From positions 14,169,001 through 14,233,000 of the forward strand of contig NC_060105.1 in the NCBI RefSeq assembly GCF_021155765.1: a DNA stretch of 64,000 nucleotides, read 5' to 3'. The notes beneath the pieces are model-generated. The model ran no database searches. It saw nothing but the letters and a program-made list of their open reading frames with translations, and was not told the DNA's origin. This document shows positions 24,913 through 37,524 of the stretch, piece after piece. The stretch is from Diprion similis (Eukaryota > Arthropoda > Insecta > Hymenoptera > Diprionidae). The number at the start of each line of letters is the position of its first letter. Within the stretch, counting starts at the first letter, position 1. The position numbers and the translations under genes were made by a program.

Positions 24913-27900
24913 ATGGCTGCCTCGGGATCACGGGAAAACGAGGAGGACCTAAACGGAGACTCAGGGTCCGAAGCGAGCAGCATCTTTCAGTCTGGATCTG
25001 TTATTTCAACTGTACCTGACAGGCATGGCTTTTTGGGAGGAGCACAGTATAGTCCTGAACCGTAAGATTTCCACTCTCAATAATCTGCAAAAGTTTGATC
25101 AATTCCATTCATCTCTTGCCACTAATTTTGGTAATTGTAAAATTGGTGGAAATATTCTTGTTATGCTGACACATGTTGGGTTATTATTACAATGCCTACA
25201 TGATTGAAAGTGGGGGAAACGCCTATTGCGAAACAAGATAAGATAAAGTGATCGTTAGTTTGGTATTTCATAAAAAGAATGACTAATCCCGATATATACA
25301 TATATAATTCTGCCACTTCATATGGTAAATAAAGGTGGCTTAAGATCCATTTCACAGACTTCTCTTCAGACCTACTTTTTTTTATATCCTGTTGAAACCT
25401 ATCCTCAAGCTAGATGATCAAATTACCAGTCTTGATATTGATACGAACAATAAATTCTAGCTGGATCCTGAAAAAAACTGACCTGTGATGAAAATTTCTA
25501 TCATAGAATCTGGCCTTTTACTGTGATCATAATCCTTTTTTTGCAGGAAATCGATTAAAGTATAATTTGTACTCGAAATATTCATTATCTAGGAGAAAAG
25601 CACTAACCGAACATTTTTACCTGAGTTTAATTGACAACTTCTTTCTCGCAATTATCACGGAATTTATCCAGTGACGTCAATTATTTGGCATTCATTTTCC
25701 AAAGCCAGGAATAAATGAACTGTCATTCAAAAGTCTGCTTAGAACTTTAACCTTAACTTTATTCTAAGGCCTTGTAAATCAAAATGTGAACTTTATATCA
25801 TCAGATACTCAATAGCTGTCTAATAACTACTGATTATTATTTTCTGAAAAGAAGACAGATCGTGCCACCAGAGGTCATACTTCGAAGGGAGCGAAAATGG
25901 CTACGAATGTTGGGAAAATGGAACAATTTTATGTCAGTGAACTATCGTAAGGTCAGAGAGAGATGTCGAAAAGGAATACCGCCATCTGTAAGGCCTCGCG
26001 CATGGCTCTACCTCTGCGGAGGAAAACTACTGATGGATGAAAACCCACATTTATATGCAGAGCTGGTTGCCAGACCCGGAGATCCAAAGTACATCGAAGA
26101 TATACGGAAGGATCTTCACCGGCAGTTTCCTCAGCATGAAATGTTTGTTGAGAATGCGCCTGGCCAACAAGAATTGTTCCAAGTTCTTAAGGCCTACTCC
26201 ATTCTCAACAGCAAAGTCGGCTACTGTCAGGCTCAGGCACCCATCGCAGCATTCTTGCTCATGCATATGCCAGCCGTGCAGGCTTTTTGGTGTCTCGTTG
26301 CCGTTTGCGATAAGTATTTAGTCGGTTACTACAGTCAAGGAATGGAAACACTGCAGCGTGACGGAGACATTTTGTTTGCACTTCTGAAGAGGGTGTCTCC
26401 AGTTGCTTACAAACATTTGGTCAGTCAGATCTTTATTATACACATTAGCTATAATACTGCTTTCTTCGTTTTTTCTGGTTTTAAACTATAAAATTCTCAT
26501 GGATACTCGTCGCTTGTTATTACAGAAGAAACAGAAGATGGAACCAATTTTGTACATGACTGAATGGTTTCTTTGCGTTTATACACGAACATTACCTTGG
26601 GAGAGTATTCTACGCGTTTGGGACATGTTTCTTTGCGAAGGAGTAAAGATTATCTTCAAAGTTGGACTAGTTTTGCTCAAGGGTTGTCTGGGTCACTCAA
26701 CTCTCACAAAACACTGTCCAACCATGTACGAAACTCTTCAACAATTGCGGAATCCTCCTCACCAGCTCATGGAGGAGGAGGTCCTCGTGAATCAGGTAAA
26801 ATATTAACATTATTCCACAGATTATGACTCTAAAGGTGGCGCGGCCACTTGAACATAGTTGATTAAAATCATTATAGAGATTGAGTGCTCTTTTGTTGCT
26901 AATTTGTTGTTAAAATTCCGATTTTGTCACTCTTGCCATTTCGGAGAATTCAATGGCGGTGTTAGGTTGAAAAAAAGTTGGCATCGCCATAAGTAAAAAC
27001 CGAAAATAAAAATAAAATAAAAAAGGCATGTTTAGTTGCTGAAATTTCACGTGACAATGCATTTGCAATAAGTAACTCCGGCTTGGAAAACTATCTCTGG
27101 TGTAGTGAAAATACGAAATTATTCGAAATATCCCTCATTTCAGCAATTACGCGATCGAAATTTAGTTTCAGAATTACAGTCGGACGTCTCAATAATTCTG
27201 CCCAGGCCTCTAAGGGGAAGAATTTTTTCAGGAAATGAGGTACCCCAACTTTGCCATCTTCGCCAGTTGCACTATTTGTTTTCCGTCTCTTTTATCTCGC
27301 TGCTACATCTCAATAGGACCTGCCGCTTGAGTGGGGTAACGCTGCAAGGGAGAACTGGGGGAAGCGGACATATTCAGGGAGGTCTTATTGAGATGTCGAA
27401 CTGTAGTTGCTCTGTAATACTCGGTCCCACGATTTTTTAGCTTAGCTGCAGTTGGCCGCAAACCACCCATAGTATGATAAATATCCACAATTTCAGCAAT
27501 TACAAGACCTATATCTATTTCTAGAATTAGTTGCTCTGTAAAACTCTACTGCGCCATTCTGTTGCTTACGTATATGTGGTTGAAAACCATTACTGGTGTG
27601 ATAAAAATGCGAAACGAAGGATATCTTGCGTGATTTCATACTTTTTTCAGAATCTAGGGATAGTTTTTGACCAACTGCAGCTGAGCTACAATATCGTGGG
27701 GTCGAATTTTGCAGAGTAACTAAAAATACCATTTTTATTTTATTTTTGTTTTCATTTTTTACTTATGTCGATGCCAACTTTTTTTCAACCTAGCATCTCG
27801 ATGTAGATTTCAGTTGATCGTGCTCAAGTGGTAATACTACCTTTAGAGACACCCACAGATTGGGTAATAAAATGAGTTTCCAATAAGAAAAAAACTATTC

Positions 27901-28070
27901 AGATTGGAATGAACAGTTAGTATAATGATAAGCATATTTTTATTCCAATACAGATTCATAGACTGAAATTGAGTGAAGAAGACTTTGAATATGAGCACCA
28001 GAGGCAAGTGGTCCGTAGAAAATCGAAAGACCAAGCACCTCCGCAGACTACGATGAATGGAACTGACTGA
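24913..28070 (+). CDS. TBC1D10: TBC1D10/whacked-type Rab GTPase-activating protein
   Basis: TBC-domain Rab GAP of the TBC1D10 (EPI64; fly whacked) group, which stimulates GTP hydrolysis on Rabs in membrane trafficking. Exons 24913-25061, 25852-26419, 26526-26795 and 27954-28070 give about 367 residues. The N-terminus is acidic and serine-rich, then [15 protein letters not shown] as in the family. The TBC core begins [13 protein letters not shown], then [19 protein letters not shown]. The dual catalytic fingers are intact: IRKDLHR (Arg about 140) and GYCQAQ (Gln about 176). [28 protein letters not shown] and [19 protein letters not shown] complete it. I use the second ATG (24913) because the one at 24908 is out of frame and stops early. 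Shorter C-terminus than mammalian TBC1D10A. The last intron carries a 1 kb inverted-repeat element. Exact paralogue is uncertain. Confidence 0.93.
26829..27847. mobile_element. Inverted-repeat DNA element in TBC1D10 intron, ~1.0 kb
   Basis: Termini TCTAAAGGT...CCACTTGA with reverse-complement counterparts at the right end (TCAAGTGG...ACCTTTAGA). A second inverted block inside reads gttggcatcgccataagt on the left and acttatgtcgatgccaac on the right. Flanked by GAC on both sides (26826-26828, 27848-27850), a possible 3-bp target duplication. The interior has further partial inverted repeats and no recognisable protein. Confidence 0.65.
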
Positions 28071-28235
28071 TTAAAAAAAGAAAGAAAAAAAAAGGAAATA
28101 ACAGCTATCAAGAAAAGTTCTTGAACATATTCACTGAAATACGATGTGCCTTTTCCATAAGTATATCATATAGGTATGCACATATATGCAATGCACATAA
28201 TGTGAAGTGTATGAGTATAGACAATAGAAATATTC

Positions 28236-28490
28236 ATATTATTATTATTATTATTATTATGTTATTAATTATTATAATCTATGTTGAAAATGAAAACACG
28301 GTGTCTTATGCACATTCCCACAGTAGATAAATTTCATACTTAGTACCTTTGTTCTATTCACATTGTTATTACGATTGTTGATAATACAAAACAAGCACAA
28401 TATTTCTTTTATAGGTATATCATATTAATTAATATAAAAACAAAGTATTTTGTTATAATGTATTATTATTATTATTATTATTATTATTGT
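28236..28490. repeat. Two (ATT)n microsatellites
   Basis: ATT-type runs at about 28238-28262 and 28463-28490 in the 3' flank of the TBC1D10 gene. Between them is AT-rich sequence with no gene. Confidence 0.85.
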
Positions 28491-28848
28491 TGTTATCAAT
28501 ACATGCTCCATTGTCAATATTTATGTACAAAAAAATACGAAAAAAAACTTGTACACCGTACTACATTTTTAAATGAAACTTATATTATACGAATATATTA
28601 CAATAAAAATATCAACATACAGCTAATGAGTGCATATTGGGACATTTTAGAATCGAAGATAATGAGTCAAAAATTCCTTTAGAATCATTCAAGTCTGTGG
28701 AATCAATCCACTCACGTCATCTTCTCTTTATATATATATATACCGTATCATTCACTATCGACTCAGTGCAATGGCAGTGCAGTGGTAGGGGCAGAGGTAG
28801 TGCGGTGCGGAAATTTGGGAATACGAATGCGAGAGCTCCATATACTTA

Positions 28849-29604
28849 GCCCCTCATCCACCCCGATTGGAATAGGTCTTTCAGAAATCGTTTGTTGGTC
28901 GTTTGTTGGCGTTTGATAGTGTATTCCCAACGTTATAGAAATGCAAACATTTCAGAAACATTGATACTTTCACCCTACTATATAACTCGATCGTTTTCGA
29001 ATAAACGGCTGAATTCCAAACTTTGATGATATGATATCTAACACCAACAAACGACCAACAAACGATTGCATATTGATAAAATTGCGTTTCATCAAAAATA
29101 CGATTAATGAACGGCCATCCTCACTTAAATTCCCTAGGTAAATTTGTTTTAATCATTGTAATAAACCATTGACTATTAGACGTCGGGATTACACTATCAA
29201 ACAGCAACAAACGATTGTGTTTGAAATAAATTAAAATTTATGAAAAATAGAAATTCACTAAAATTAGCCTAGGGAAATTCCCTAAATCTGGGTAAATTTC
29301 TCGTAATCGATAAAATTCCCCAGAAACATTATCGTAACAAAATTGTTTATTTTTTTACGAATAAACGGCTGGATTCCAAACTTTGATGCTATGATATTTA
29401 ACACCAACAAACGACCAACAAAAGATTGCATATTGATAACATTGCGTTTTATCAAAAATAAGGTTAATGAGGGCCCAACCTCACTTAAATTTCCTAGGCA
29501 AATTTGTTTTAATTATTATAAATAAACTATTGACTATCAAACGCCAACAAACGACCAACAAACGATTTCTGAAAGACCCATTCCAATCGGGGTGGATGAG
29601 GGGC
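28849..29604. mobile_element. Harbinger-like miniature element with internal duplication
   Basis: Terminal inverted repeats of about 70 bp begin GCCCCTCATCCACCCCGATT, flanked by TTA on both sides (28846-28848, 29605-29607). A TTA duplication with GC-rich termini fits PIF/Harbinger. Inside, a block of about 190 bp (starting gaataaacggctg) is duplicated in direct orientation at about 29000-29190 and 29360-29545. The motif acaaacgaccaacaaacga recurs four or more times. No transposase remains. Confidence 0.75.
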
Positions 29605-29976
29605 TTAGAGCATGAGCTCCATGCGAACGTTCAGTTGGAACGTTCACAATGGATTAGTCACTGCCACCCCCACCTTAGAGCATGTAATCCATGGAGAGAG
29701 CCTTCTGGCCATAAAGTGGGAAGGCAGAGAGGGAAAGAGTAACACAAGTACTTTTCTTTTCTAAGCCAGGAGCATAGCGTTATCAATTTAGTGCTCGCGT
29801 CAATGATACGCACTTAATTAAGATTTTGTACGACATTTTGAAGAGTGTATGTCGCTTTCATTATAGTATATATTATGTATGGTAATTACGTATATAACTA
29901 TTATCGTGTATCATATACAATATGTTATATATATTTCAATATAATTTGGAGTTACCTTGTATACGTTATACTGACA

Positions 29977-30485
29977 TTGTATGTATGTACAGTAATGTTC
30001 ATCGATGCATGCACTGTGGCTAACTTTATTTTTTCAGTTTTTGTTTCTTTTGTACTCGTATTTTATGTGCCTATGGCCGGTGAAACAGTTGCACAGGAGA
30101 AATGGGAGAAACCACGACGACAGCCTCTCAGCGCTGTCATCCATGTAACCTCTGAGATCGCGAGGGCACGAATAACCTCTTTCACAAAGTGCATAACCCG
30201 TCATTTTAAGTATAAATATTCAATTTTATCATATTTATACATTCGTCGAGTCTTAAATTGACGGCTTATGCACTTTGTGAAAGAGGTTATTCGTGCCCTC
30301 GCGATCTCAGAGGTTACATGGATGACAGCACTGAGAGGCTGTCGTCGTAGTTTCTCCCATTTCTCCTGTGCAACTGTTTCACCGGCCATAGGCACATAAA
30401 ATACGAGTAGAAAAGAAACAAAAACTGAAAAAATAAAGTTAGCCACAGTGCATGCATCGATGAACATTACTGTACATACATACAA
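29977..30485. mobile_element. Large palindrome P, copy 1 (~510 bp)
   Basis: Two nearly identical arms of about 225 bp in inverted orientation around a loop of about 55 nt (30204-30258). Arms run from ttgtatgtatgtacag through gcatgcactgtggctaa to tttcacaaagtgcat. Each arm contains an open frame with FIDACTVANFIF, VPMAGETVAQEKWEK and LSAVIHVTSEIARARITSF, so the same peptide is encoded convergently from both ends. I do not recognise the protein. A second copy is nested in the foldback at 50401-52153. Confidence 0.8.
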
Positions 30486-30860
30486 GTTGTCTATAAGGGT
30501 GCGTTCCGAAATTAGTTATTAGCGCTAAAAATTCCCTAGGACAGAGGGAGACCTAGTCACGAATTCGGCAGCGTAAAAAAGATAAAAGATTGTTGACAGC
30601 ACTCTGGGAGCTGACATCGGAGTTGTCCTGCGACCTTCACATTTCTTAAAGAATTTTATACCAAAAAATTGCTTCCGAATTGGTCTGGATTTCTGGTGAT
30701 TAGCGGATTCTAAAAACCATGGAATTTTCGAAAAATTCTTGCACCGAGTAATTGCTTCTTAATTGTTCCCAATTCTTCTATCATTTTTGTGAATACCTTC
30801 AGCGTAGTTTTCGGATAAATCAGAAAAAACAAAATAAGAGTTTTCGACACGCGAAGCGTT

Positions 30861-30935
30861 ATCCTCAGTCAACGCCGCTGAACTGTTACGAAAAATAACC
30901 CAGGGTTATAAGTCTTTATATATCCTCAGTCAACG
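30861..30935 (-). mobile_element. Composite element: two micro-palindrome arms around a ~50-bp core
   Basis: Arms TCCTCAGTCAACG at 30862-30874 and 30923-30935, in the same orientation, bracket a core containing ataacccagggttat (a 15-bp palindrome) and gttacgaaaaataa. AGCGTT flanks both ends (30855-30860 and 30936-30941). The same core occurs on the other strand twice at 46264-46670. The surrounding 30486-31453 interval is eIF3c upstream sequence with no other gene seen. Confidence 0.55.
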
Positions 30936-31453
30936 AGCGTTGTTTATACTCATGTCTTATGTATATGCTCTAAGGCTAATGTGTTGTTAGGTCAAAGATC
31001 GCGTAAAAATCGCCATTGTAACAGCTTATAAACAAAACCCGCTAGGTAGTGCAGGCTGTCTCAAAATTTGATATGATCCAATATTTACGTACGCATCCGC
31101 GTCTATGTGTATTTGCTTCTTTTCAGGTTATAATTGTCGACGCCAGGCCTATTTCGTTTCGATCCGCCTTTTCGCATTGAACGGGTACGTGTAAGGGGAT
31201 TTCTTGGTAGGAGATCACAGGTAAATCGATTAACGAGTTATCACGGCTTGTGGAATAAAGAAAACACTTTCCACGTAGGCTGGTTAAATTTCTCCTCAAT
31301 AATACAGCCCCCGATTGTAGTTAGGACTTGAAAACAAGCCAAACTGGTCTATTCTACTGTGCCATGTGTTTGACAACTCATTGTAAACCGTGCACAATTG
31401 CACATCAGCAATCACACGTTTGTACCGTTTGATTTCACAGATTCAGTGTAATC

Positions 31454-34400
31454 ATGAGCCGATTTTTTGCCACCGGATCGGACTCCGAGTCTGACAGCTC
31501 GTCTGAGGAGGAACAGATCCAGAGGCCCACAGGGGCAGTTTATACGGTGAGTAATTTTCACGCCTGCGTTAATCTAACCTTAAACTGCGTTGAAGTCACC
31601 ACTGCTGTACGACATAAACAGACTGAGTGCCTGGCTTTCGTCATCACGCATCTTACCTTTATGAACGAATAAAATTTCTTTACAGTTCAGTGATGATGAG
31701 GAAGAAACGAAGCGTGTTGTGCGCTCGACGAAAGAGAAGCGGTATGAGGAAATCACAAACCTGATTAAACTGATTAGGAATTACAAAAAAATTAAGGATA
31801 TGAGCAGCATGCTTACAAGTAAGTATTAGTATTATGTGATCTTGTAGTTCGTGATTGTATTGATCAAATTAACCTTGGTGTTGTGGGTTCCAGGTTTCGA
31901 ACAGTTGACACGAGCTTATGCAAAAGCACTGCCGGTTATTGCTAAGGAGGAAAATGGTCAGACACCACATTTTTACTTACGATGTTTGGTCGAACTGGAG
32001 AATTTTATTACTGATGTTTGGGAAGATCGTAAGAATATGTCTAAAAATAATTCCAAATCACTCACCTCTCTACGCCAGAAGATACGAAAATATATCAAAG
32101 ACTTTGAGGAGGATATTACTAAGTTTAAAGAGAATCCTGATCAAGAAGACGAAGACGAGGAAGAAAAAGGTGCAGTTTTGATTATCAGTTTTGAAAATTG
32201 CAGTGTCAATGCAGTGGAAGATAAAGATAAAATTTAGTTACCTGGACTAATTGAAGTTAATGTCACATATTATTAAATATTTAACATGATTACATAGCTG
32301 AAGAGGCTGAGGAGTCGGATGGAGAAGAAGATCGTGCCAATGCGTTCAAGAAAGCTAATTCAGCAGAAGCAAGTGCTCCTGATGTTTCAAAATTCAAGGT
32401 TTGATCTTTGTCACGTCATCGTATCAATTAAGACTGTTGGTTGGCCAAAAATCGATACTTTTCAATAATTATACTATAAAATAGTTGTTCTAATTGAATA
32501 TTTATGAAATCATTATATTTTTAGCTGCGAAGGTCTCTTCAAAAATACAAAAATAGAATATACGTAAATTATGAACGGAAGCATAGATATCCATACTCCA
32601 TTCTGAATTGCTTTGAAATAGTAAAAAATCTGGTAGATTCGTTTGATTTCATTCTACAATTGATAATTTCATTTAGAAAAGTATTGTCTGTAAAGTCACT
32701 GAAATATTTTTTATATCATGCTGGCACCATTAAATATTTAGTTTTACATCGTACCAGTATTATTCATCACCTTCTGATTAAAATGAGTTACTATATTGTG
32801 AAATCAAAATAGTCTACTAGATTTCTATTAGGTAATTTGGAAGCGATTTGAAATAAAACAGCAATATTCAAGCTTTTATTTAAAATTCCAGTATTTTGTA
32901 TTCTGGAATTTTGAAAGAGACCTTCACAGTTTGTGAACATAAAAATTTGATTAATACGCAACCTACGACAATCTTTTAATAAAATTCATAAAAAGTGTCA
33001 GTATTCAAACCACATGACCACCTCAATATCTTTTATTCTGTCTTCACATCAATTTCCTATTTGTAGAAAGGTCCAGCGATCGACGGTGAGGAAGCCAGCG
33101 ACAGTGATGAAGACTGGGGAAGCGATTCTGATAGCGACAGCACATCTAGCGATGATGATGGCCAGTACACAAATATTCGCGAGAGGTTTATAAAGAAAAC
33201 AACAGACAAAGATGACGACGAAGATAAGGCAAAGAAGAAAGAACAGCGCAAAGAGCGTAAAGATAAAGAAAGAAAGAAGAGACGTGATGAGGACGATGGC
33301 GAAGGTGAATGGGAGACTGTTAAAGGAGGAGTGGCGATACCATCGGAAAAACCTAAAATGTTTGCCAAGGATGCTGAGATAAATGTACAGGCTGTTTTGA
33401 AGAAACTAACTGAGGTGATAGCTGCACGTGGTAAAAAGCGAACAGACAGACGAGAGCAGATTGAACTACTTCATGAGCTGCAGTCCATTGCTGAAACTCA
33501 TAATCTTGGACCAGCCGTCACCGTCAAGATAAAGTTCTCCATAATCTCTTCAATATTTGATTATAACCCAAAAGTTTCCGACGCGATGAAACCCGAATAC
33601 TGGTCGAAACTCCTTGAGCGTATATCAGAGATGTTAGACATGCTTCTGAGCACTCCCGATATGGTAATCGCAGAAACAGTCTCCGAAGACTCCGAGGAAT
33701 ACGAAACACCGCCATACAAACTGCACGGTTGTGTGCTGACTCTGGTTGAGAGATTGGATGAGGAGTTCACCAAGCTCCTTAAAGAGTGTGATCCACACAG
33801 CAACGAGTACGTCGAGAGACTAAAGGACGAAAAACGCGTAGCTACGATTATAGACAAGGTGCAGGAGTACCTTGAAAGGCAGAGCGTAGTGTCAGAATTG
33901 TGCCGGATTTACCTGCGCAAGATTGAACATCTTTACTACAAGTTTGATCCAACTGTTCTGAAGCAGAAAGATGGAGAAATTGCCTCTGATGTCGTAACGT
34001 CGGTCCAAGTTATGGAAAAACTTTGCAAATTTGTCTACGCAAAAGATGGTACAGATCGTCTTCGGACCAGAGCTATTCTCTCGCACATTTACCATCATGC
34101 GCTTCACGACAATTGGTTCCAAGCTCGAGATCTGATACTGATGTCCCATTTGCAGGAGACTATTCAGCATTCAGATCCAGCTACGCAAATATTGTACAAC
34201 AGAACGATGGCTCATCTTGGGCTCTGTGCGTTTAGACATGCAAACATCAAAGATGCTCATAATTGTTTGGTTGATTTGATGATGACCGGTAAAGTTAAAG
34301 AGCTCCTCGCTCAAGGCTTATTGCCGCAGCGGCAACACGAACGAAGCAAAGAACAGGAAAAGATTGAGAAGCAGCGTCAAATGCCATTCCACATGCATAT

Positions 34401-36236
34401 CAATCTCGAATTGCTGGAATGCGTTTACCTTGTGTCTGCTATGCTTATTGAAATTCCTTACATGGCTGCGCACGAATTTGACGCCAGGCGAAGAATGATC
34501 TCCAAAACGTTCTACCAGCAATTGCGATCTAGTGAAAGACAGTCTTTGGTTGGTCCACCAGAATCGATGAGGGAACATGTTGTTGCTGCTGCAAAAGCAA
34601 TGCGGAACGGCAACTGGGCCGCCTGTAACAATTTTATCATTAATGAGAAAATGAATGCCAAGGTTTGGGATCTCTTCTATCAAACCGATAAGGTTCGGGC
34701 CATGTTGACAAGGCTGATACAGGAGGAAGCTTTGCGAACTTATTTGTTCACTTACTCGCATGTTTATGACTCGATTTCAATGCCCACACTGGCAGAGATG
34801 TTCCAGCTGAAACGCCCCGTAGTTCACTCGATTATCAGTAAGATGATAATTAATGAAGAATTGATGGCATCACTTGACGACCCGACAGAGACCGTTGTAA
34901 TGCATCGTAGTGAACCCAGCCGTTTGCAATCCCTGGCTTTGCAGCTCACCGACAAAGTCAACAATTTCGTTGATTCTAATGACAGGATATTCGAATTGAA
35001 ACAAGGTAATGTCTCCATAATTTAGATCATTTATGTCTATCAATAAAAAATTTTATTCGTTGTATTACACATGTTTGCGGTAAAAAGAAATGATGAGTCG
35101 GAAAATGGGAAAAGACTGTTTAAAAAATTTCCAGCAATGTTATTTGTATCAATGTTGGTAAACACGAATGAAACAACTACTCTGCTATATAAGTGAAATG
35201 AATCTGAACCAATCTCACTAACACGAGCTAAGCTATAAATAGTTTGAGAAAGGATTTTATAATTAGAACATACAAAATGCATAATCTCGTTTGTTTTTGA
35301 TCTGATTCTAAAGTTTTGTGCACCAGAGAGATCCCCAGATATCGACTAAAAATATTTTACAAATGGTTACTACCAGAGTGGATGAAAATAGATTTGTATA
35401 AGTATGCTGAAATAGATGTTTGTCAATAATTACAGTTGCAGTTTGTAATTATACCATAATGTAAAGTTTCTTGAACTTTGTGCAGTGTAGATGAGTCCGT
35501 TACATCAGTAAGAATACATCAGGTTGATCATTTTGAACATTCTAATTAGAAAATATTTTCTCAAATTGTTGACATTTTAGCTGGTGTTGTTCGAATTTGC
35601 TCGGATTCACTGTGACATAATCGGAATATTGTTTCATTCGCGTTTGTCATCATTGGCGTAAATAATATTGCTGCGGATTTTTGCTCTTTTTTTAAGCTTT
35701 TTGACCTGACTGTATGTCCCAAGATTTAGGACTCATGCAGCGTAATGATGTGCCGCTGCCTTTTATGCTAACATGTCGGAAAGCTGAAATCATCTGATCG
35801 TTGTGTAGTTTCTTATACCCAGTATTATACCAATAATAATGCCAAAATTTTTCACAGATACAAAGTCTGTTCAATCTATCACCCAAGCATCATTATTTAA
35901 CTCGGAAATCAAATAAGATTAAAAGTTTCTAGGTCCACAAATTATTCGTCATGAAAGTACTATTTATGTTCAAAATTTCATGTATGAAAAAAGAATCGGT
36001 CACGTCATTACAGTTTATGCGAAAAATTCTACATCATACTAAATTGTATTAGTGATTAAGATGCTCCGGCGAATTCATTCTTAATGTGCTTGATTCATGT
36101 TACAGGAAACTTCTTCTCAAGAGGCGGCAACCAAGGGAACTTCCGTGATCGTCAGAATTACAATCGCCAAGGTCAAGATTGGGGTCGCCAAAGGCGTGAT
36201 CGTGATCGCAATCGTGATGACAATCGCAATTATTAA
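31454..36236 (+). CDS. eIF3c: Eukaryotic translation initiation factor 3 subunit C
   Basis: Subunit c of eIF3, the core PCI-domain scaffold that bridges the 40S pre-initiation complex. Exons 31454-31546, 31686-31818, 31894-32169, 32298-32398, 33067-35005 and 36106-36236 encode about 890 residues (human 913). The start [20 protein letters not shown] is the hallmark N-terminus, with acidic stretches and [18 protein letters not shown] following. The long fifth exon carries [10 protein letters not shown], the helical-repeat body, and the C-terminal PCI region ([20 protein letters not shown]). The tail is rich in RDR, NRQ and GG. Phases run 0,1,1,0,1. A ttgatttcacag acceptor before the ATG suggests a 5' UTR intron. 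Introns 4 and 5 carry inverted-repeat elements. Confidence 0.96.
32525..32929. mobile_element. Inverted-repeat element in eIF3c intron 4, ~405 bp
   Basis: Left end CTGCGAAGGTCTCTTCAAAA; right end is its near-perfect reverse complement (TTTTGAAAGAGACCTTCACAG). AT-rich interior, no coding content. Target duplication not clear. Confidence 0.65.
35120..35682. mobile_element. Inverted-repeat element family M1, copy 2
   Basis: In eIF3c intron 5. Left end taaaaaatttccagcaatg; right end tcatcattggcgtaaata then gctgcggattttt, the reverse complement of the left end of the copy at 21709. Interior homologous to that copy throughout, with substantial divergence, so the family is old. Confidence 0.6.
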
Positions 36237-37084
36237 ATTATTACCCCACTATACAGAACCACATATTTAACATGCATACAATAATTGCCTCGGTTGGAAC
36301 TTCGCTGTATATTCTTAGTTTCTGATGTGGTATAAAATCATTATGATGTTAAAAAATCTTGGCTTAATTTCAATCTGAATTTGAATATATCGCACCTATT
36401 TTCGAATGCGCATTTTCTTTGGATTCGGGCGCAGAAAAATTATTGTTTTTTGATGTGTATTCACATATTCATAATTCTCATGGTACGTTAAAAGTACCTA
36501 CCGAGTATTTGTGAATAATTTCAAGTTATTAGATTATCTATAAATTCTATACTTACGTGATCTTAATAGCTTTGCTCTACAATAGTTTTATGTGACTGAA
36601 GCCATTAATCTGAGAAGCACCTTTGACAAAGTTTGGACCTAGACTTGACACGTTATATCATTTGAAAGTATTTCAATATTTTGATATTAAGAGGCTGCTC
36701 AGTGCTCACATAATACAGATCACCGTCAAATATTTTCATTCATCTATTTCTCCCTTACCTTATACTCTCAATGCATATTTTTTTCTGTACAATCACAAAC
36801 TTAACATCGACTAACAACAATATTTGTTCATAAAAGTTCAAATTAGAAATAATTTCACATATTATATTCTTCATGTATACATATGGATAAATCGTAAAGC
36901 TTTTTAGATTTATTAAAGCAATTTTTTTTTCAAGCTAGTCATGTAGTACGTGGTTATATCGTAAAACTGAGACGTCTGGTCGTGAGTAAAAAGTTACGTT
37001 GCACGTTTTACGATTAGTAGGATTGTCGTTGGGATAAACAGTAATGTTTACTTCATTGTTTCGTCGTGAGAAATGTATTTCTTA

Positions 37085-37270
37085 TTAAATTAAGTGGCAG
37101 AGGAGGGGGAGGGGGGGGATATGAAAATAGAACAATATTTCTAAAAGTAAATTTTACCAAATTTGCGACGCATAGTTAGAGGTTCTGAATTAGGTATTAA
37201 ATTTGGTAAAATTTGCTTTTAAAAATAATGTTCTATTTTCACGTCTCCCCCCCTCTGGCACATAATTTAA
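37085..37270. mobile_element. Small palindromic element, ~186 bp
   Basis: Near-perfect hairpin. Left arm ttaaattaagtggcagagg, then G-rich, then gaaaatagaacaat and taccaaattt. The right arm is its reverse complement. Terminal TTAA-like sequence on both ends. The eIF3c 3' flank 36237-37084 otherwise has no recognised feature. Confidence 0.7.
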
Positions 37271-37511
37271 GGCACCGTTGATCGTAGAGAGCGGTCAAAA
37301 AGTTCGGTGGCAAAAAAGTTCAGGGACTACTCAAATACGGGAAAATCGGAGAATTTTAGCACCTTTGATATAGTATTTGGCCTCATATTTGAGAGTATCT
37401 AGTTTACTCTTGACGGTCTAGTTTACGGAGAGTCTTCATAAATATCTTCATAATTATAAGATATACCTACGGTTTATCTTCATAAATATCTTCATCAATA
37501 TAAGATATATA

Positions 37512-37524
37512 TCTTCAGTCAATG
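37512..37524 (+). repeat. Single arm of the micro-palindrome family
   Basis: TCTTCAGTCAATG, preceded by TATATA, matching one arm of the family with one mismatch. Adjacent sequence (37430-37510) has several 'atcttcataaatatcttcat' type units. Confidence 0.4.

Noticed and set aside
24908-24952. ATG at 24908 as the start of the TBC1D10 gene
   Set aside because: Out of frame with the conserved protein and stops after 14 codons; the ATG at 24913 is in frame.
31851-32237. A 128-codon frame with extra residues at both ends
   Set aside because: It is eIF3c exon 3 read through into both flanking introns.
33331-35025. A 564-codon frame beginning with ATG at 33331 as a separate gene or as the eIF3c start
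   Set aside because: It is internal to the long fifth exon of eIF3c. The frame is open upstream to 33067 and the conserved N-terminus lies in exons 1-4.
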